Source: Oreohelix idahoensis
Taxonomy: Eukaryota > Mollusca > Gastropoda > Stylommatophora > Oreohelicidae
Direction of reading: 5' to 3'
Length of the DNA stretch: 64,000 nt
Assembly (NCBI GenBank): GCA_024509875.1
Contig: JAMPIV010006401.1
Span: 1-64,000 of the forward strand
In this document: positions 47,780 through 58,764 of the stretch, one piece after another
Layout of the letters: the number at the start of each line of letters is the position of its first letter
Numbering within the stretch: position 1 is the first letter of the stretch
The notes under the pieces: model-generated
What the model was told of the DNA's origin: nothing
The model's input: the letters and a program-made list of their open reading frames with translations, nothing else
The model's database searches: none
Program-made: the position numbers and the translations under genes

Positions 47780-48030
47780 GGCTAAAAATCATTGCTTAAT
47801 TCTTCACAAAAGGCAACGGACAGATATAAGTTAACACTTGCTCAGCCCTATGCCGCATTGTTCTTGGCTTCTGAGTTATCTTGTAAAAACTCCCTTGAGA
47901 TAGAATCCTGTTTACCCTTCTATCTGTATCTCTGCCAAGAGTAATCTTTAAAGCCCATATTAGATACTCTTGAGTTTTGGCCACTATTGGACAACGACTG
48001 CAAAGCAGGGGAGACAATCCGTGACACTTA
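47780..48030 (-). repeat. Dispersed repeat, copy 2 (inverse of 42085-42340)
   Basis: The reverse complement aligns in order with 42085-42340. This copy keeps a 73-codon minus-strand frame (47796-48017) containing TQEYLIWALKITLGRDTDRR, not recognised, so the shared segment may once have been coding. Confidence 0.72.
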
Positions 48031-48229
48031 CATTTATCTTGCTTATAACAAGCCTGTGCGGAAGTTTATTACCGCATTTCCGACGTCTCAAGTGCGTCTG
48101 TAATATGCCACCAGACTGATAACTGACCGGCACTCCCTATGCAAACAAACACCAGGCGTCTTTACTCCAAAATGACTGGTCGCCAATCTGGTTTTACCTG
48201 TAACTCATCTCCGCGTGGATGGGCAGGCA

Positions 48230-48820
48230 AACATGACACGTATGAATGGAAGAAGTGTAAACCTTGACACGAAAATACCAAATACTGTCGGAGGTAGGAA
48301 AATAGAATGTGCCAACAATCAAATGGCACACATAATTAGTTCGCACAATAAAGGTAGATCTATACTGCCGGAGAGGAAAAGAGAGCGAACACAATTATGT
48401 GACAAGGACCACGAATTATTACAACAACATTTAAAGTAACCAAAATGTATATAAGTATTAACAACATCCAGTGCCATGCATCAACCAATGATAAAGAAGA
48501 ATTGGTGAAAAAAGAATTTGACACCAGACTACAAAATTGGATTAAAGGAGAATACAAGACATCAACATTTTGATGGGGGACCTAAACGCAAAAATATAAA
48601 CATAAAACACCGGCTTTGAAGAAATCATGGGAAAACATAGATTAGGTATGATGAACGAGAATGGGGACCCATTCACAAACTTCTGTGCTTCAAATCAACT
48701 AGCTATAGAGGAAGCAAATTTGCACATAAAATAATACACAAAGCAACATTGATATCATCAGACTACAGAGCAGAGAATCAGACTGATCACATATGCACCA
48801 ATAAGAAATTAGATCATAAT
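48230..48820 (+). pseudogene. LINE endonuclease fragment
   Basis: The plus strand, in shifting frames, reads IKGEYKTSTF, then MGDLNAKI-like text, then EIMGKHRLGMMNENGDPFTN followed by FCASNQL, and ends with AENQTDHICTNKKL. These are consecutive blocks of a LINE AP endonuclease; DLN is the Asp/Asn site and ENQ.DHIC.NK is a typical late block. At least three frameshifts or stops. It may come from the LINE C family, whose endonuclease is otherwise missing here. Confidence 0.75.
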
Positions 48821-49087
48821 TACATGGTACCTCAATCCTTCCCAGGCTGTTTTTGGGTTTTACCCAAGGCCCGAAAATGGATGCAATTTTTTCAGACAGG
48901 TGAGGTTTTAAAAACAGACAGTGGACAAATACATAAGTTCAGTAGGTACTTGTGTTATACATTTAAATGTGTGAAATTGACTGGAAAATCTTATGAATTG
49001 CTTCATATAATTAATTAATATGAATAGGTGTGTGTTATGTCTTGTGAAGTGTAGACTTGATTAAAAAAGTGTTTAATTTTTTTTTTT
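48821..49087. other. No gene seen
   Basis: AT-rich flank leading into the 392-bp tandem repeat. Confidence 0.4.
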
Positions 49088-50068
49088 AATTGTATACTTA
49101 AACTTAAATATTTCAGCTTCCAATTAATGTACGGCAATAAAATATTAAGAATATCAGTGCACATTTAGTTTGAAACATATATGCAAACTTTTATCACTAT
49201 CACTTCATGGATGTAATTTTTATGATTTTTTTCTCAAAACCACATCGATCCATTTTGTTTGTAAACATAGGATTAGAAATGGATATAAAACACACAATTT
49301 TAGCTTCACAGATTTTTTTTTCCGCTCACAAACATCCACAAACATGTGCCAGATGTAATGAAATGATTTAAAAACTGGCTAGTTGCTAGGTATATTATAA
49401 CTTTCCGTTCTAATTCGACATATATCACATTGGCGCGCCACGCGCCATGGACGGAAAAAAATGTTTAAAAAATTAAATAAAATTGTATACTTAAACTTAA
49501 ATTTTTCAGTTCCCAATTAATGTACGGCAATAAAATATTAAGAATATCAGTGCACATTTAGTTTGAAACATATCTGGAAACTTTTATCACTATCACTTCA
49601 TGGATGTAATTTTTATGATTTTTTTCTCAAAACAACATCGATCCATTTTGTTTGTAAACAAAGGATTAGAAATGGATAAAAAACACACAATTTTAGCTTC
49701 ACAGATTTTTTACCGCTCACAAACATCCACAAACATGTGCCAGATGTAATTAAATGATTTAAAAACTGGCTAGTTGCTAGGTATTTTATAACTTTCCGTT
49801 TTAATTCGACATATATCACATTGGCGCGCGACGCGCCATGGACGGAAAAAAATGTTTAAAAAATTAAATAAAATTGTATACTTAAACTTAAATTGTTCAA
49901 TTCCCAATTAATGTACGGCAATAAAATATTAAGAATATCAGTGCACATTTAGTTTGAAACATATCTGGAAACTTTTATCACTATCACTTTATGGATGTAA
50001 TTTTTATGATTTTTTTCTCAAAACCACATCGATCCATTTTGTTTGTAAACATAGGATTAGAAATGGAT
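49088..50068. repeat. 392-bp tandem repeat, 2.5 copies
   Basis: Copies start with tgtatacttaaacttaaat at 49091, 49484 and 49875 (spacing 393 and 391 bp). Each full unit contains 'acatcgatccattttgtttgtaaaca' and a GC-rich palindromic core, 'ggcgcgcc.cgcgcc'. Copies are near identical. The third is cut at 50068, where the tail of LINE C begins. Confidence 0.93.
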
Positions 50069-51740
50069 ATCTTCTTCTTCTTCGATCCTTAGCCACCGAA
50101 CGTCAAAGCAGCCAGTGGCCATCACGCCTAGTGGCGTCTTGTAGGGCAACAACAAATTGATTCCACTTTGCACGGTCGGTGGCCATCCTTCGTACAGTGC
50201 CCCAACTCTGGTTCATTCTTTGCATCTCAGCCTCCACAGTCCTCCGCCAAGTTGTTTTTGGTCGGCCTCTCTTTCGCTTTCCTTCAGGGGTCCAAAGCAT
50301 AGCTGTTCTTGTGATGGCATCGGGGTCTCTTCTGAGGACATGACCAACCCAGCTCCAGCGTCTGCCAGCTATGATGGTGTGCATGTCCTCTTGCTTGCTA
50401 CGAGTAAGCAGATCTTGGTTGGTGATGGTATTCGGCCAAAAGATTCGGTGAATTTTTCTTAGGCATGTTGTGTGAAAAGAGGACAATTTTGAAATTTCCT
50501 TCTCTGTGACTCTCCAGCATTCCGCACCATAGAGAAGCACAGAAAGCACGCAACTCTGGTATAATCTTAATTTTGTGTTTGTGCTGTATTGGGAGGACTT
50601 CCAGATGTTATTTAGGCTAAAGAAGGCTGTTCTTGCCTTGTTCATTCTGATGTTGATGTCTTTGCCTGCCCCACCGTCTGGTGTTACTATGCTTCCTAGG
50701 TATGTGAAGGTATATGTCTGTACCAGTTGCTGATTCCTTACTGATATGGGCTCAGGGTTGCTCACATTGAGCGTCATGACCTCAGACTTCTTTAAATTGA
50801 TGTTCAAGCCCACCTGCTGGCTAAATTTATTAAGTCTATCCGTTTTTTCCTGGATGTGTTGATGTGAATGTGCCAGCAGTGCAATTTCATCTGCATATTC
50901 CAGATCTTCCAATGTAGAAAATGCAGTCCATCTTATTTCTCTTGGACTGCCCTCTGTTGTCTGGTGCATCACCCAGTCTATGACTGTTAAAAATAGAGTG
51001 GTTGATAAGGGGCATCCCTGTCGTACTCCGGTCTTCACCTCGAAGGTTAGGTTGCTCTGCCCAACACTACACGTAAAGTTGGCATAGAGGCTTTTTATGA
51101 TTGACACTATGCAGCTTGGAATTCCATAAGCCCTCAGTATTTTCCATAAACTGTCCCTATGTATGCTGTCAAAAGCCTTTTCAAAATCAACAAAATTTAT
51201 GCAAAGCTGTCTTTGCCATTCTGAGCGCTGCTCTATAATGTTCCTGAGAGTGAATATATGGTCTACACATCTTCTGTTCTTTCTAAATCCTGCTTGTTCT
51301 TTCCTCAGTTTGTAGTCTACTGCCTTTGAAATTCTCTGTATAATTATCCTGCCTAGTATTTTGCTGGGAACTGAGAGAAGAGTGATTCCTCTCCAATTAT
51401 TGCAGTCTGAAAGATCTCCCTTCTTGGGCAATTTGACAATTATTCCTTTGTTCCACTCTGATGGTGTTGTCCCCGTTTTCCAGACTTGTGCAAATAGTGG
51501 TTCTAATAGTTCTGCTGCTAGCTCAGGGTCTGTCTTAAATAGCTCTGCATTTAAGTTATCATGGCCCGGAGCTTTACCGTTCTTTAACCCTTTGATTGCT
51601 GTGATGATTTCTTCTTTTCGTGGAATGTCTGTATTTACATCTAGATCGTTTTCAGCCTCAGGAACATTCAATTGTGTCTCTGGTATTTCCTTGTTCAGAG
51701 TTTCTCTGAAGTGCTCTGCCCATCTTGTTTCCTGTCCCTC
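50069..51740 (-). pseudogene. LINE C 3' part with reverse transcriptase
   Basis: A (GAA)4 tail (plus cttcttcttcttc) at 50069-50082 is followed on the minus strand by a short 3' UTR and an unbroken frame of about 545 codons (50103-51740) carrying a LINE RT. Blocks: LKNGKAPGHDNLNAELFKTD, DCNNWRGITLLSVPSKIL, QAGFRKNRRCVDHIFTLRNI, CINFVDFEKAFDSI, KTGVRQGCPLS, then the active site LEYADEIALL. The expected YADD is YADE, so one catalytic Asp is Glu. The C-terminal part has YGAECWRVTEKE, GRRWSWVGHVLRRDPDAITR and the KRKRGRPKTTWRRTVE tail. The frame stops being readable at 51740 because element 3 is inserted; it resumes at 61174. Confidence 0.92.
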
Positions 51741-54156
51741 TGTCACAAAATTAACCGTGATACAACGTTAAAATATCTCCAATGATATAACGTAGGGATA
51801 AAAACTAATGCGTAAGCTGCTAGAATACATGATCGCCCACGCCGCGGGTCATCACCCGCCATGGAAATTAAATTGTTAGACTTGACGGCAAAACGGAACG
51901 GGATGAGAACGGAGATCAAAAGGAAAAAACTGACTGACCGCGTGCTTGAAACTAGCGAGGCTAAAAGGACGCAAATTGGTGGGGAAAGGAGGAAAAAGTC
52001 ACGTTCCCCAAGTTGACATAAAGTAAAGAAATCGACAAAAGGGACCTTGGATATTATACGGCACAGTCATTTTTTGGACGCTTTTGCTATAACTTAGTCC
52101 GTTTATTCGAATGCAGTGATGAACGCATTCCAGAAGATTCTAGAAATATTTGAAAAAGTAACTTTTCTTAATAATAATGTTAGGAATATAAAACCTAGCT
52201 GGCCGGATGGCCCATCTTGAGCAGTGAAATAATATGCTTTTATTTATACAGACGGACAGATAATAAGAAAGATATTGACAAAAGACTGTGTTGTTCATAT
52301 CAACGATCGACTACATTGAAATAAAACATGTCACTAATTTTCAAAAAATTGTGGGCTTGAAGACGCAGGTGCTAAAATCTAGTTGGAATGAAGAGACGGG
52401 GTGGGATGGAGAATTGTGGCTAAAAATAACTTTAAAAGGCAAAATTGTGTAGGGGAAGGCAGGGTTGGTTCAACAAACAAGTGTTTTTTTTTTTGTGAAA
52501 CGCAAGTAGAGACGGACGGACCAACAGACAATAAGGCATACTTGACTGAGGTATGACTGAAATGACTTAGTGGTAGGATATTTGAATTTGAAAAAAGAAA
52601 AGGCAGTGATTGGCCATAGATGAATATATTATCGGCGCTCAGACGCGCATTTTGTGCCATTCAGTAAAAGTTGTCCTGGTAGACACAGTGAATTATTAAG
52701 TGGTGTAATTCCCAGAAGCTATTGAAGTATTTAGAGGGACGCCATCATAAGGCCAGCAGCTCAGCTGAGTTTTGCTAGCATTTATTTAACTGTGTTCTAT
52801 ATATTCATAATTCTGGTAAGACTGAGATTATTTCTTTGTACATTTTAATATTTGTTTAAGGTTCGAGTGATTTGATACTGCAATAGCATAATCTGTTCCT
52901 TACAACAAGTAAGGGTTCGCTCTAGACCCCCCGCCCCAGTTCAGGGTCTAGAGACAAATAAAATACATAAACTCCAGCAAGGATTAGGAAGGACAGATCA
53001 AGTGTTGAGATCAGTGAAACATATCACCTATCCTATTCTAGGGCAGGAAACTAATGAACATATTTCAGAATACGTAGTCTGGGAGAACTTAGCCTATGTG
53101 AAACCAAATTGGTAAGATGTGTTGTTTGGTCAGAAAGATCTGACCCGTCTAGGTGTTGTTGTTGTTGTATAGTGTTGTGTCCAGAAATGGTTAGAGGATG
53201 GAATTAGGACACATGACTAATACTTTGATTGCAGAGCTGTGAGTTTCAGTTGGCACCACTGTGGTGTCAAATGAGTTGTTGATTATTACCAGAGTGGACC
53301 CGTGCAGTGACATTTTGTCAGAGCAGCCTATTATAGCCCCCAAGCACGGAGAGGTGGGGCCACCAACCTTCTGATATTGCCCCCAAGCATGGAGAGGTGG
53401 GGCCACCAGACTTCTGATATTGTCCCCAAGCACGGAGAGGTGGGGCCACCAGACTTCTGATATTGCCCCCAAGCACGGAGAGGTGGGGCCACCAGATCTC
53501 AGCACCAGAGCTACACATTCAAGCTACGTGAGCGCCTGGTCTGCTGAGAATTCACCAACTCAACTTATTTGCTAACACACCCATAAAAATTTCCATCAAA
53601 TAAATGGACAATGTGTAGTCACCATAGACAAGGAGTGATGAGGCCACCCCAACATCACATCCATTAAATGTTCTCCCCAAAAATAGATTACACTATAAAC
53701 AGTAATAATAATAACTAATCTAGTAACATATATATGTATACACCTTGCATTTATTATGTAATATTCATGCATTTCTTTCATAATTACTAAACTTTTCATA
53801 TGTTCTGGCCAAAATAAAACCTTGGTTCAGAACAAATAAATGTAAGAAAATTACTATCCAAATTTTACACACTTGAGTTAGTTCAGTGTATTATAACATT
53901 TATTAATATTAGTAGACTTAGTAAATATCTGTGTGTGTGTCTGTAAACTACCACAACACATTACATATCATTACCCTAGACATTAAACGTAGCCACATTC
54001 ATTAGAAAAAAAAAAGATAAGTGTGAGGTCGTAGTGGTAGCAAGAAGGGCCTTCTGACAATTCACAGCTACATTTTATCTCAGGAGCCTGCACGGCTGAC
54101 CTCATGCATCACACTTAGTAATATCACCATCATACAATACCATCAAATCCACTACA
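51741..54156 (+). repeat. Element 3 5' LTR
   Basis: 2,416 bp, TGTCACAAAATTAACC...AATCCACTACA, nearly identical to 58765-61173. It contains a 43-bp tandem repeat. An open frame of about 93 codons on the opposite strand is retained in both LTRs but has no recognisable pattern. Confidence 0.97.
53335..53510. repeat. 43-bp minisatellite inside the 5' LTR
   Basis: Four copies of a unit containing ccccaagcacggagaggtgg and ggccaccagacttctgatat. The same array is present in the other LTR at about 60351-60520 with a few substitutions, so it pre-dates the insertion. Confidence 0.93.
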
Positions 54157-54161
54157 TATAT

Positions 54162-54180
54162 TGGGGTCTCTTTGTCCCGG
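54162..54180 (+). promoter_or_regulatory. Element 3 primer-binding site (candidate)
   Basis: Five bases after the LTR the sequence reads TGGGGTCTCTTTGTCCCGG. It starts with TGG and resembles the TGGGGGCTCGTCCGGG form of proline-tRNA primer sites, but with an altered middle, so the tRNA is uncertain. Confidence 0.55.
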
Positions 54181-54419
54181 GATAATTTGCCCATTAAGTA
54201 TATTAGGATCTCCTGGGGGAGAATTAGATTAGGGGAACACATTATAAAAATTAAAAGTGTCCCTTATAATTAAAAGTGTCTCTGAAGATAAAAGTTGGTG
54301 AATCTTCACAGCCAGTGGTAGTTAATTAATTAATTAGAATTATTTTAAACTAGAGTAATTAGAAGTACTTTAGTAGTTGGAAATTTTATTTTGCACCTTG
54401 CTAGATTTGTTTAAAAAGT

Positions 54420-55103
54420 ATGGCGGAGCTGGCGAAGTTCAGATCAGCTGCTGTGCTGACGGCAAAGGAGATGGGAATGGATGGTCAGATTTTAATTCAA
54501 TATGTAACGGCTGAATGTGATAAATATATTGAAAGGGAAGATAGAAAGGTAGCTGAAGAGAAGAGGTTACAAATTGAGGCTGATAGAGAAATTAAGAGGC
54601 TGCAGATTGAGGCAGAAGACAAACGACAGCAAAGGGAGGCAGAAGATAAAAAGGCCGAAAGGGAGGCAGAAGATAAAAAGGCCGAAAGGGAGGCAGAAGA
54701 TAAAAAGGCCGAAAGGGAGGCAGAAGATAGAAGGTTGCAAAGGGAGCACGAATTACGACTAAGGGAGCTGGAGCTACAAGGCCAGGCTCCTGAAAATGGT
54801 GCCAGCCCTTTTGCCTCAGATGCTACGCCCAGTCTGGGAGCCTCAAACTCAGCTATGGGGTTTCAGTTAGACCATTTTGTTGAAAAAGACGATGACATAG
54901 AGGGGTACCTAGGACGTTTTGAGTTATTAGCTACTACATATGGGTTAGAGAGAGAGAGGTGGAGTTTAAAGCTATCACAGGGACTGAGAGGTACTTCTTA
55001 CGAAGTCTTCGCAAAAATGAACAGAGAAGACCAGGAAAATTATGACATGTTAAAGCAGGCTTTGTTATTGAGGTACGAAAAAAAATGGGGAATTTTATCG
55101 TAA
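54420..55103 (+). pseudogene. Element 3 gag, N-terminal coiled coil and capsid start
   Basis: A 227-codon frame from MAELAKFRSAAVLTAKEMGM. Residues 35-120 form a charged coiled coil that includes a 27-bp direct repeat encoding EAEDKKAER three times. The capsid start follows (GFQLDHFVEKDDDIEGYLGR). The frame ends prematurely after an A8 run at 55078-55085; the remainder of gag continues in a frame shifted by 1 nt (about 55084 onward), where EFYRKKFRNAK matches the expected capsid text. The break is inside a folded domain, so it is unlikely to be programmed frameshifting. Confidence 0.85.
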
Positions 55104-56796
55104 GAAATTTAGAAATGCCAAACTGTTGTCTGGGGAGACATACCACCAATTCTCTGCCAGACTGGAAACCTATTTGGAGAAATGGACTGCTCTGGGGAAG
55201 ACCCAAGATCTTAAAGAAATGATCATGATTGAGCAATTGAGAGAGTCCATGGCTCCAGACATGAGAAAATTTCTCATGGAACAAGGTGCAGAGAAATTGG
55301 GAGAGGTTTTAAATGTCGCTGAAAGGTATCAGGCAGCCCAGGCAGAGGTAAGTGGTGCTAAAAAGAAGCACATAGACAATTTTAAAGCTCCACAGACATT
55401 TAATAAATTTGACAATAGAGAGCAGGGAAATAAAGGTAGGACAAACTTTGAACGGCCAAGAAATGACTACCGAGACAGAAACTCACAGTTCAATGACCAA
55501 AAATCCAATCAAAGAAAACCGTTTAACCAAAGAAAAAGATGGTGTAAATGGTGCAAGAAAGATAACCATAACACCGAATTTTGTAGAAGGAAACCTTCAA
55601 ACAATGCTGCAATGAAGTCGGTGACTCAAAGATTAAAGGTTAATCCTAAGGGACAGCAGGAACCTTATCACCCCCCAGTTTGTGAGGATGTTATTTGTAA
55701 TGGGGTCACCATAAGGTGCCTTTATGATACAGGTTTGGATTATGATTCAGTTGTGAAGTCTAGCCTAGTGGACCCAAGTCAGTATACCACAGAAACAGTG
55801 GAAATACAAGGGGCAACTAAGGACATACCACTCATGACACTTCCCATCGCAAGGATAACGGTGAAAACTCGCTATGTGGAAGGAGAAATCAGAGCAGCAG
55901 TGATAGATGAACCAATCTACCCTCTAATATTGGGGTGTAGATACGTCTTCTTGGGGAATCCCGAGAGACCTGTGATCATGGCGACAGTGCAGACCAGGTC
56001 ACAGAAGAAGGAGGAAGAAGGTGAACCTATAAATGCTCATCCAGAGGAGATGAGGAAGGCGCAGGCTGAGGATAGGACACTCAAGCCATGTTTTAAAAAA
56101 TTGCCCAAATGCCACACACCTCCGAGCAAGGGGGAATATTTTATGAAGAACAGATTGCTATATAGGAAGACAGGAACTAGATCCACTGGTCACGGACAGT
56201 TGGTTCTTCCCAAGATATATAGGGCAAATTTAATAAGGAGCTTACATGTTGGAAAAGATGGGGACCATGAAAAAGTCGGTACCATCTGCCAAAAAGTTGC
56301 TCGCAAATACTATTGGCCCGACGTAAATGTCGATATTGTAAACTTTGTAGAAGCATGTGGCATATTTCATGAGGGAACACCCACAAAGGGAAAATATGTG
56401 CAGGACCTAGAAATGCCACGGAGCAAAATTAGGCCGGGAAGGAAAACAAATGATACTCAAGGAGACAAAGTGCAATGGGAGCCCCCTTTTCACACCCAGT
56501 CTTCACTTGAATGGATTAACATGGCCACTATGCGAAGAGTACAAAGAAGAAATTTTACCCAGGATAAGATGACAATCCCTCGGTCAGACTTATATAAACT
56601 GGAAGAACAGAAAAGAGAGCGAAGATCTCTCATAAGCAATCTAAAGTGGGAAGATAAACCCAAGAAAAAAATTGGTAGTGGTCGATTTGTGAGTGATGAT
56701 TCTAGGAAGAAAAGTCCTCACTATAGCGCTTCTAATGGAAGGGACCCGACGGGTTCCATGAAAAATACGTATGATAAATTAAAAATCCAGATGTAG
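55084..56796 (+). pseudogene. Element 3 gag end - protease - integrase zinc-finger remnant - basic segment
   Basis: One open frame. It has the capsid end (TYHQFSARLETYLEKWTALG), a CCHC knuckle (CKWCKKDNHNTEFC, about residue 135 from 55126), and a retropepsin with CLYDTGLDYDSVV (DTG active site) and YPLILG. A degraded integrase zinc finger follows (LHVGKDGDHEKVG...VEACGIFHEG, in which the second Cys of the C..C pair is Phe). The next 130 or so residues, Lys/Arg/Ser-rich (for example LYKLEEQKRERRSLISNLKW), show no D..D..E core. The frame is open across this segment and ends at TAG 56794-56796, with the downstream RT part in the same frame. Confidence 0.85.
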
Positions 56797-58677
56797 CTAT
56801 TAAGGACCTGGAAAGATGAGAAGGCGGAAGAGACTGTTACCTCATCTTATCAATACGTGAACGAACTGACCACTCGTTTGAAAGCTGGATGGAAACTGGC
56901 AATTGATAATTTGAAACAAGCCAGGAAGAAACATGCAGCATATTTTAATAGGAAGGCAAAGGACAGAGAACTGGCAGTGGGAGAGAAGGTGCTGCTTCTA
57001 CTACCCGGTAGCCAGAAAAAATTACAAATTGGATGGCAAGGTCCATATACGGTTCTAGAGAAGGTGTCTAGAACAAACTATAAAATTGATAAAAAGGGGA
57101 AGGAGAAAGTTTATCATGTAAACCTGTTAAAGAAGTATCTGGACAGACCACTCCAGGAAAGCACCCCCTTACTGACCTTAGCTATCGCAACTCAAATGCA
57201 AAAGGAACCACTCACCTCACATGAATACCCATTACATCCTTGTGAAACAGCAGCACAGGTAAAAGTCAGTAATCACCTGACTAAAAAACAGAGGGAGAGA
57301 GTTCAACAGGTTCTGGAGGAACATACAGATGTATTAACAGATAAACCAGGCCATACAAATTTGCTACAGTATGACATGAAACTGGTAGACTCAAACCCAA
57401 TCTGTATGAGAGCCTATTCTATTCCGTTTGCGAAGGAGAAGGCATTGAAGGAAGAAATAGATTATTTGTTGAAGGAGGGGATTATTTCACACAGTGAATC
57501 ATCTTTTAGCTCTAGTGTCATATTGTTGAGAAAACCGTCTGGGGAACACAGACTGTGCATAGATTACAGGAAACTGAATGCTGTCACAGAAGGACAAGTG
57601 GATCCATTACCAGACACAAAACAGTTATTTGCCAGATTGAACAAGGCAAAATACTTTTCAAAAGTGGATCTTAGTAAAGGCTATTACCAGATCCCAGTGA
57701 ACCCTGAAGTGAGACCTTATTTGGCTTTTAGCACTTCGGATGGACATTATGAATTCAACATGCTACCATTCGGACTGAAAAATGCTCCGAGTGTATTTTC
57801 AAGGATGATGCGCAAATTGTTGGATCCCCTGAATAACCCATGTATCACGAATTTCATGGATGATATTCTCGTCGCCACAGAGACATTTGAAGAACACATT
57901 GAAGCTCTAGAAATGTTATTTAATAGGCTTAGGGAGGCGAACTTGACTGCTAGGCCAACAAAATGTTGCATTGGATGCAAAGAGTTGGAATTCTTGGGAC
58001 ACACTGTATATCAGGGTAGCATGACCCCTGATCCCAAGAACTTGGAAAAACTGCAGAGAGCACCTAGACCACAAACAAAAAAGGATGTGCGATCATTCGT
58101 GTCGTTATGCGGATTTTATCAAAAATATATCAAAGATTTTAACTCTATTTGTGCTCCTCTGACTGATCTGACTCGCAAGGGACTTCCAGATAAAATTAAT
58201 TGGACTGCGCAAAGAGAATTATCGTTCCAGGACTTAAAGGAAAAACTCACTAGCAAGCCTATTCTCAAACTACCTGATTTGACACAGGACTTTGTCTTAA
58301 GAACCGATGCAAGTAATGTAGGACTCGGAGCGGCTTTGTTGCAAAGATCATCTTCACCTGATGGGGAACTGAAACCAGTCGCTTATGCAAGCCGCAAATT
58401 GAATAAGGCGGAACAAGGATACTCCACAAGCGAAAAAGAATGTTTAGCGTTAATCTGGGCCATAAAGAAGTTTCAAATCTATCTGTATGGTAGGACTTTT
58501 GTGGTCGAGACGGACCATCAGCCTCTCGTATTCTTATCTCAGGCTAAGCATGAAAACGCAAGATTGCTAAGGTGGTCTTTATTGCTTCAACCTTATCAGT
58601 TTAGTATCCAATATATCCCAGGCAAATTGAATGTTGGTGCAGATTTCCTCAGTCGGCACCCCTGTGATCAAAATTAG
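56797..58677 (+). pseudogene. Element 3 GPY/F - RT - RNase H
   Basis: Same frame as the preceding gene, after a single TAG. Residues resembling the end of an integrase core (WKDEKAEETVTSSYQYVNEL) lead into GPY/F (LQIGWQGPYTVLEKVSRTNY). The RT has HRLCIDYRKLNAVT, YFSKVDLSKGYYQIPV, MLPFGLKNAPSVF and the catalytic NFMDDILVAT. RNase H has FVLRTDASNVGLGAALLQ, SEKECLALIWAIKKF, VETDHQPLVFL and NVGADFLSRHP, with all acidic positions present. This 606-codon part is unbroken and looks catalytically competent. It would need TAG read-through, or its own start, to be made. Confidence 0.93.
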
Positions 58678-58750
58678 AGTAATGGCAGGCGTAAGGAGAG
58701 ATTTTATCTATGTGTATCACTGGTTTTAGAACTTGCCTTAGGCATGTTTT

Positions 58751-58764
58751 CAAGTGGGGAGATG
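58751..58764 (+). promoter_or_regulatory. Element 3 polypurine tract
   Basis: The sequence caagtggggagatg lies directly before the 3' LTR, the standard position and composition for priming plus-strand DNA synthesis. Confidence 0.85.

Noticed and set aside
52379..52660. 93-codon frame kept in both LTRs of element 3 (also 59403-59684)
   Set aside because: Retention follows from the recent duplication of the LTR; no recognisable pattern, and the strand is opposite to the element.
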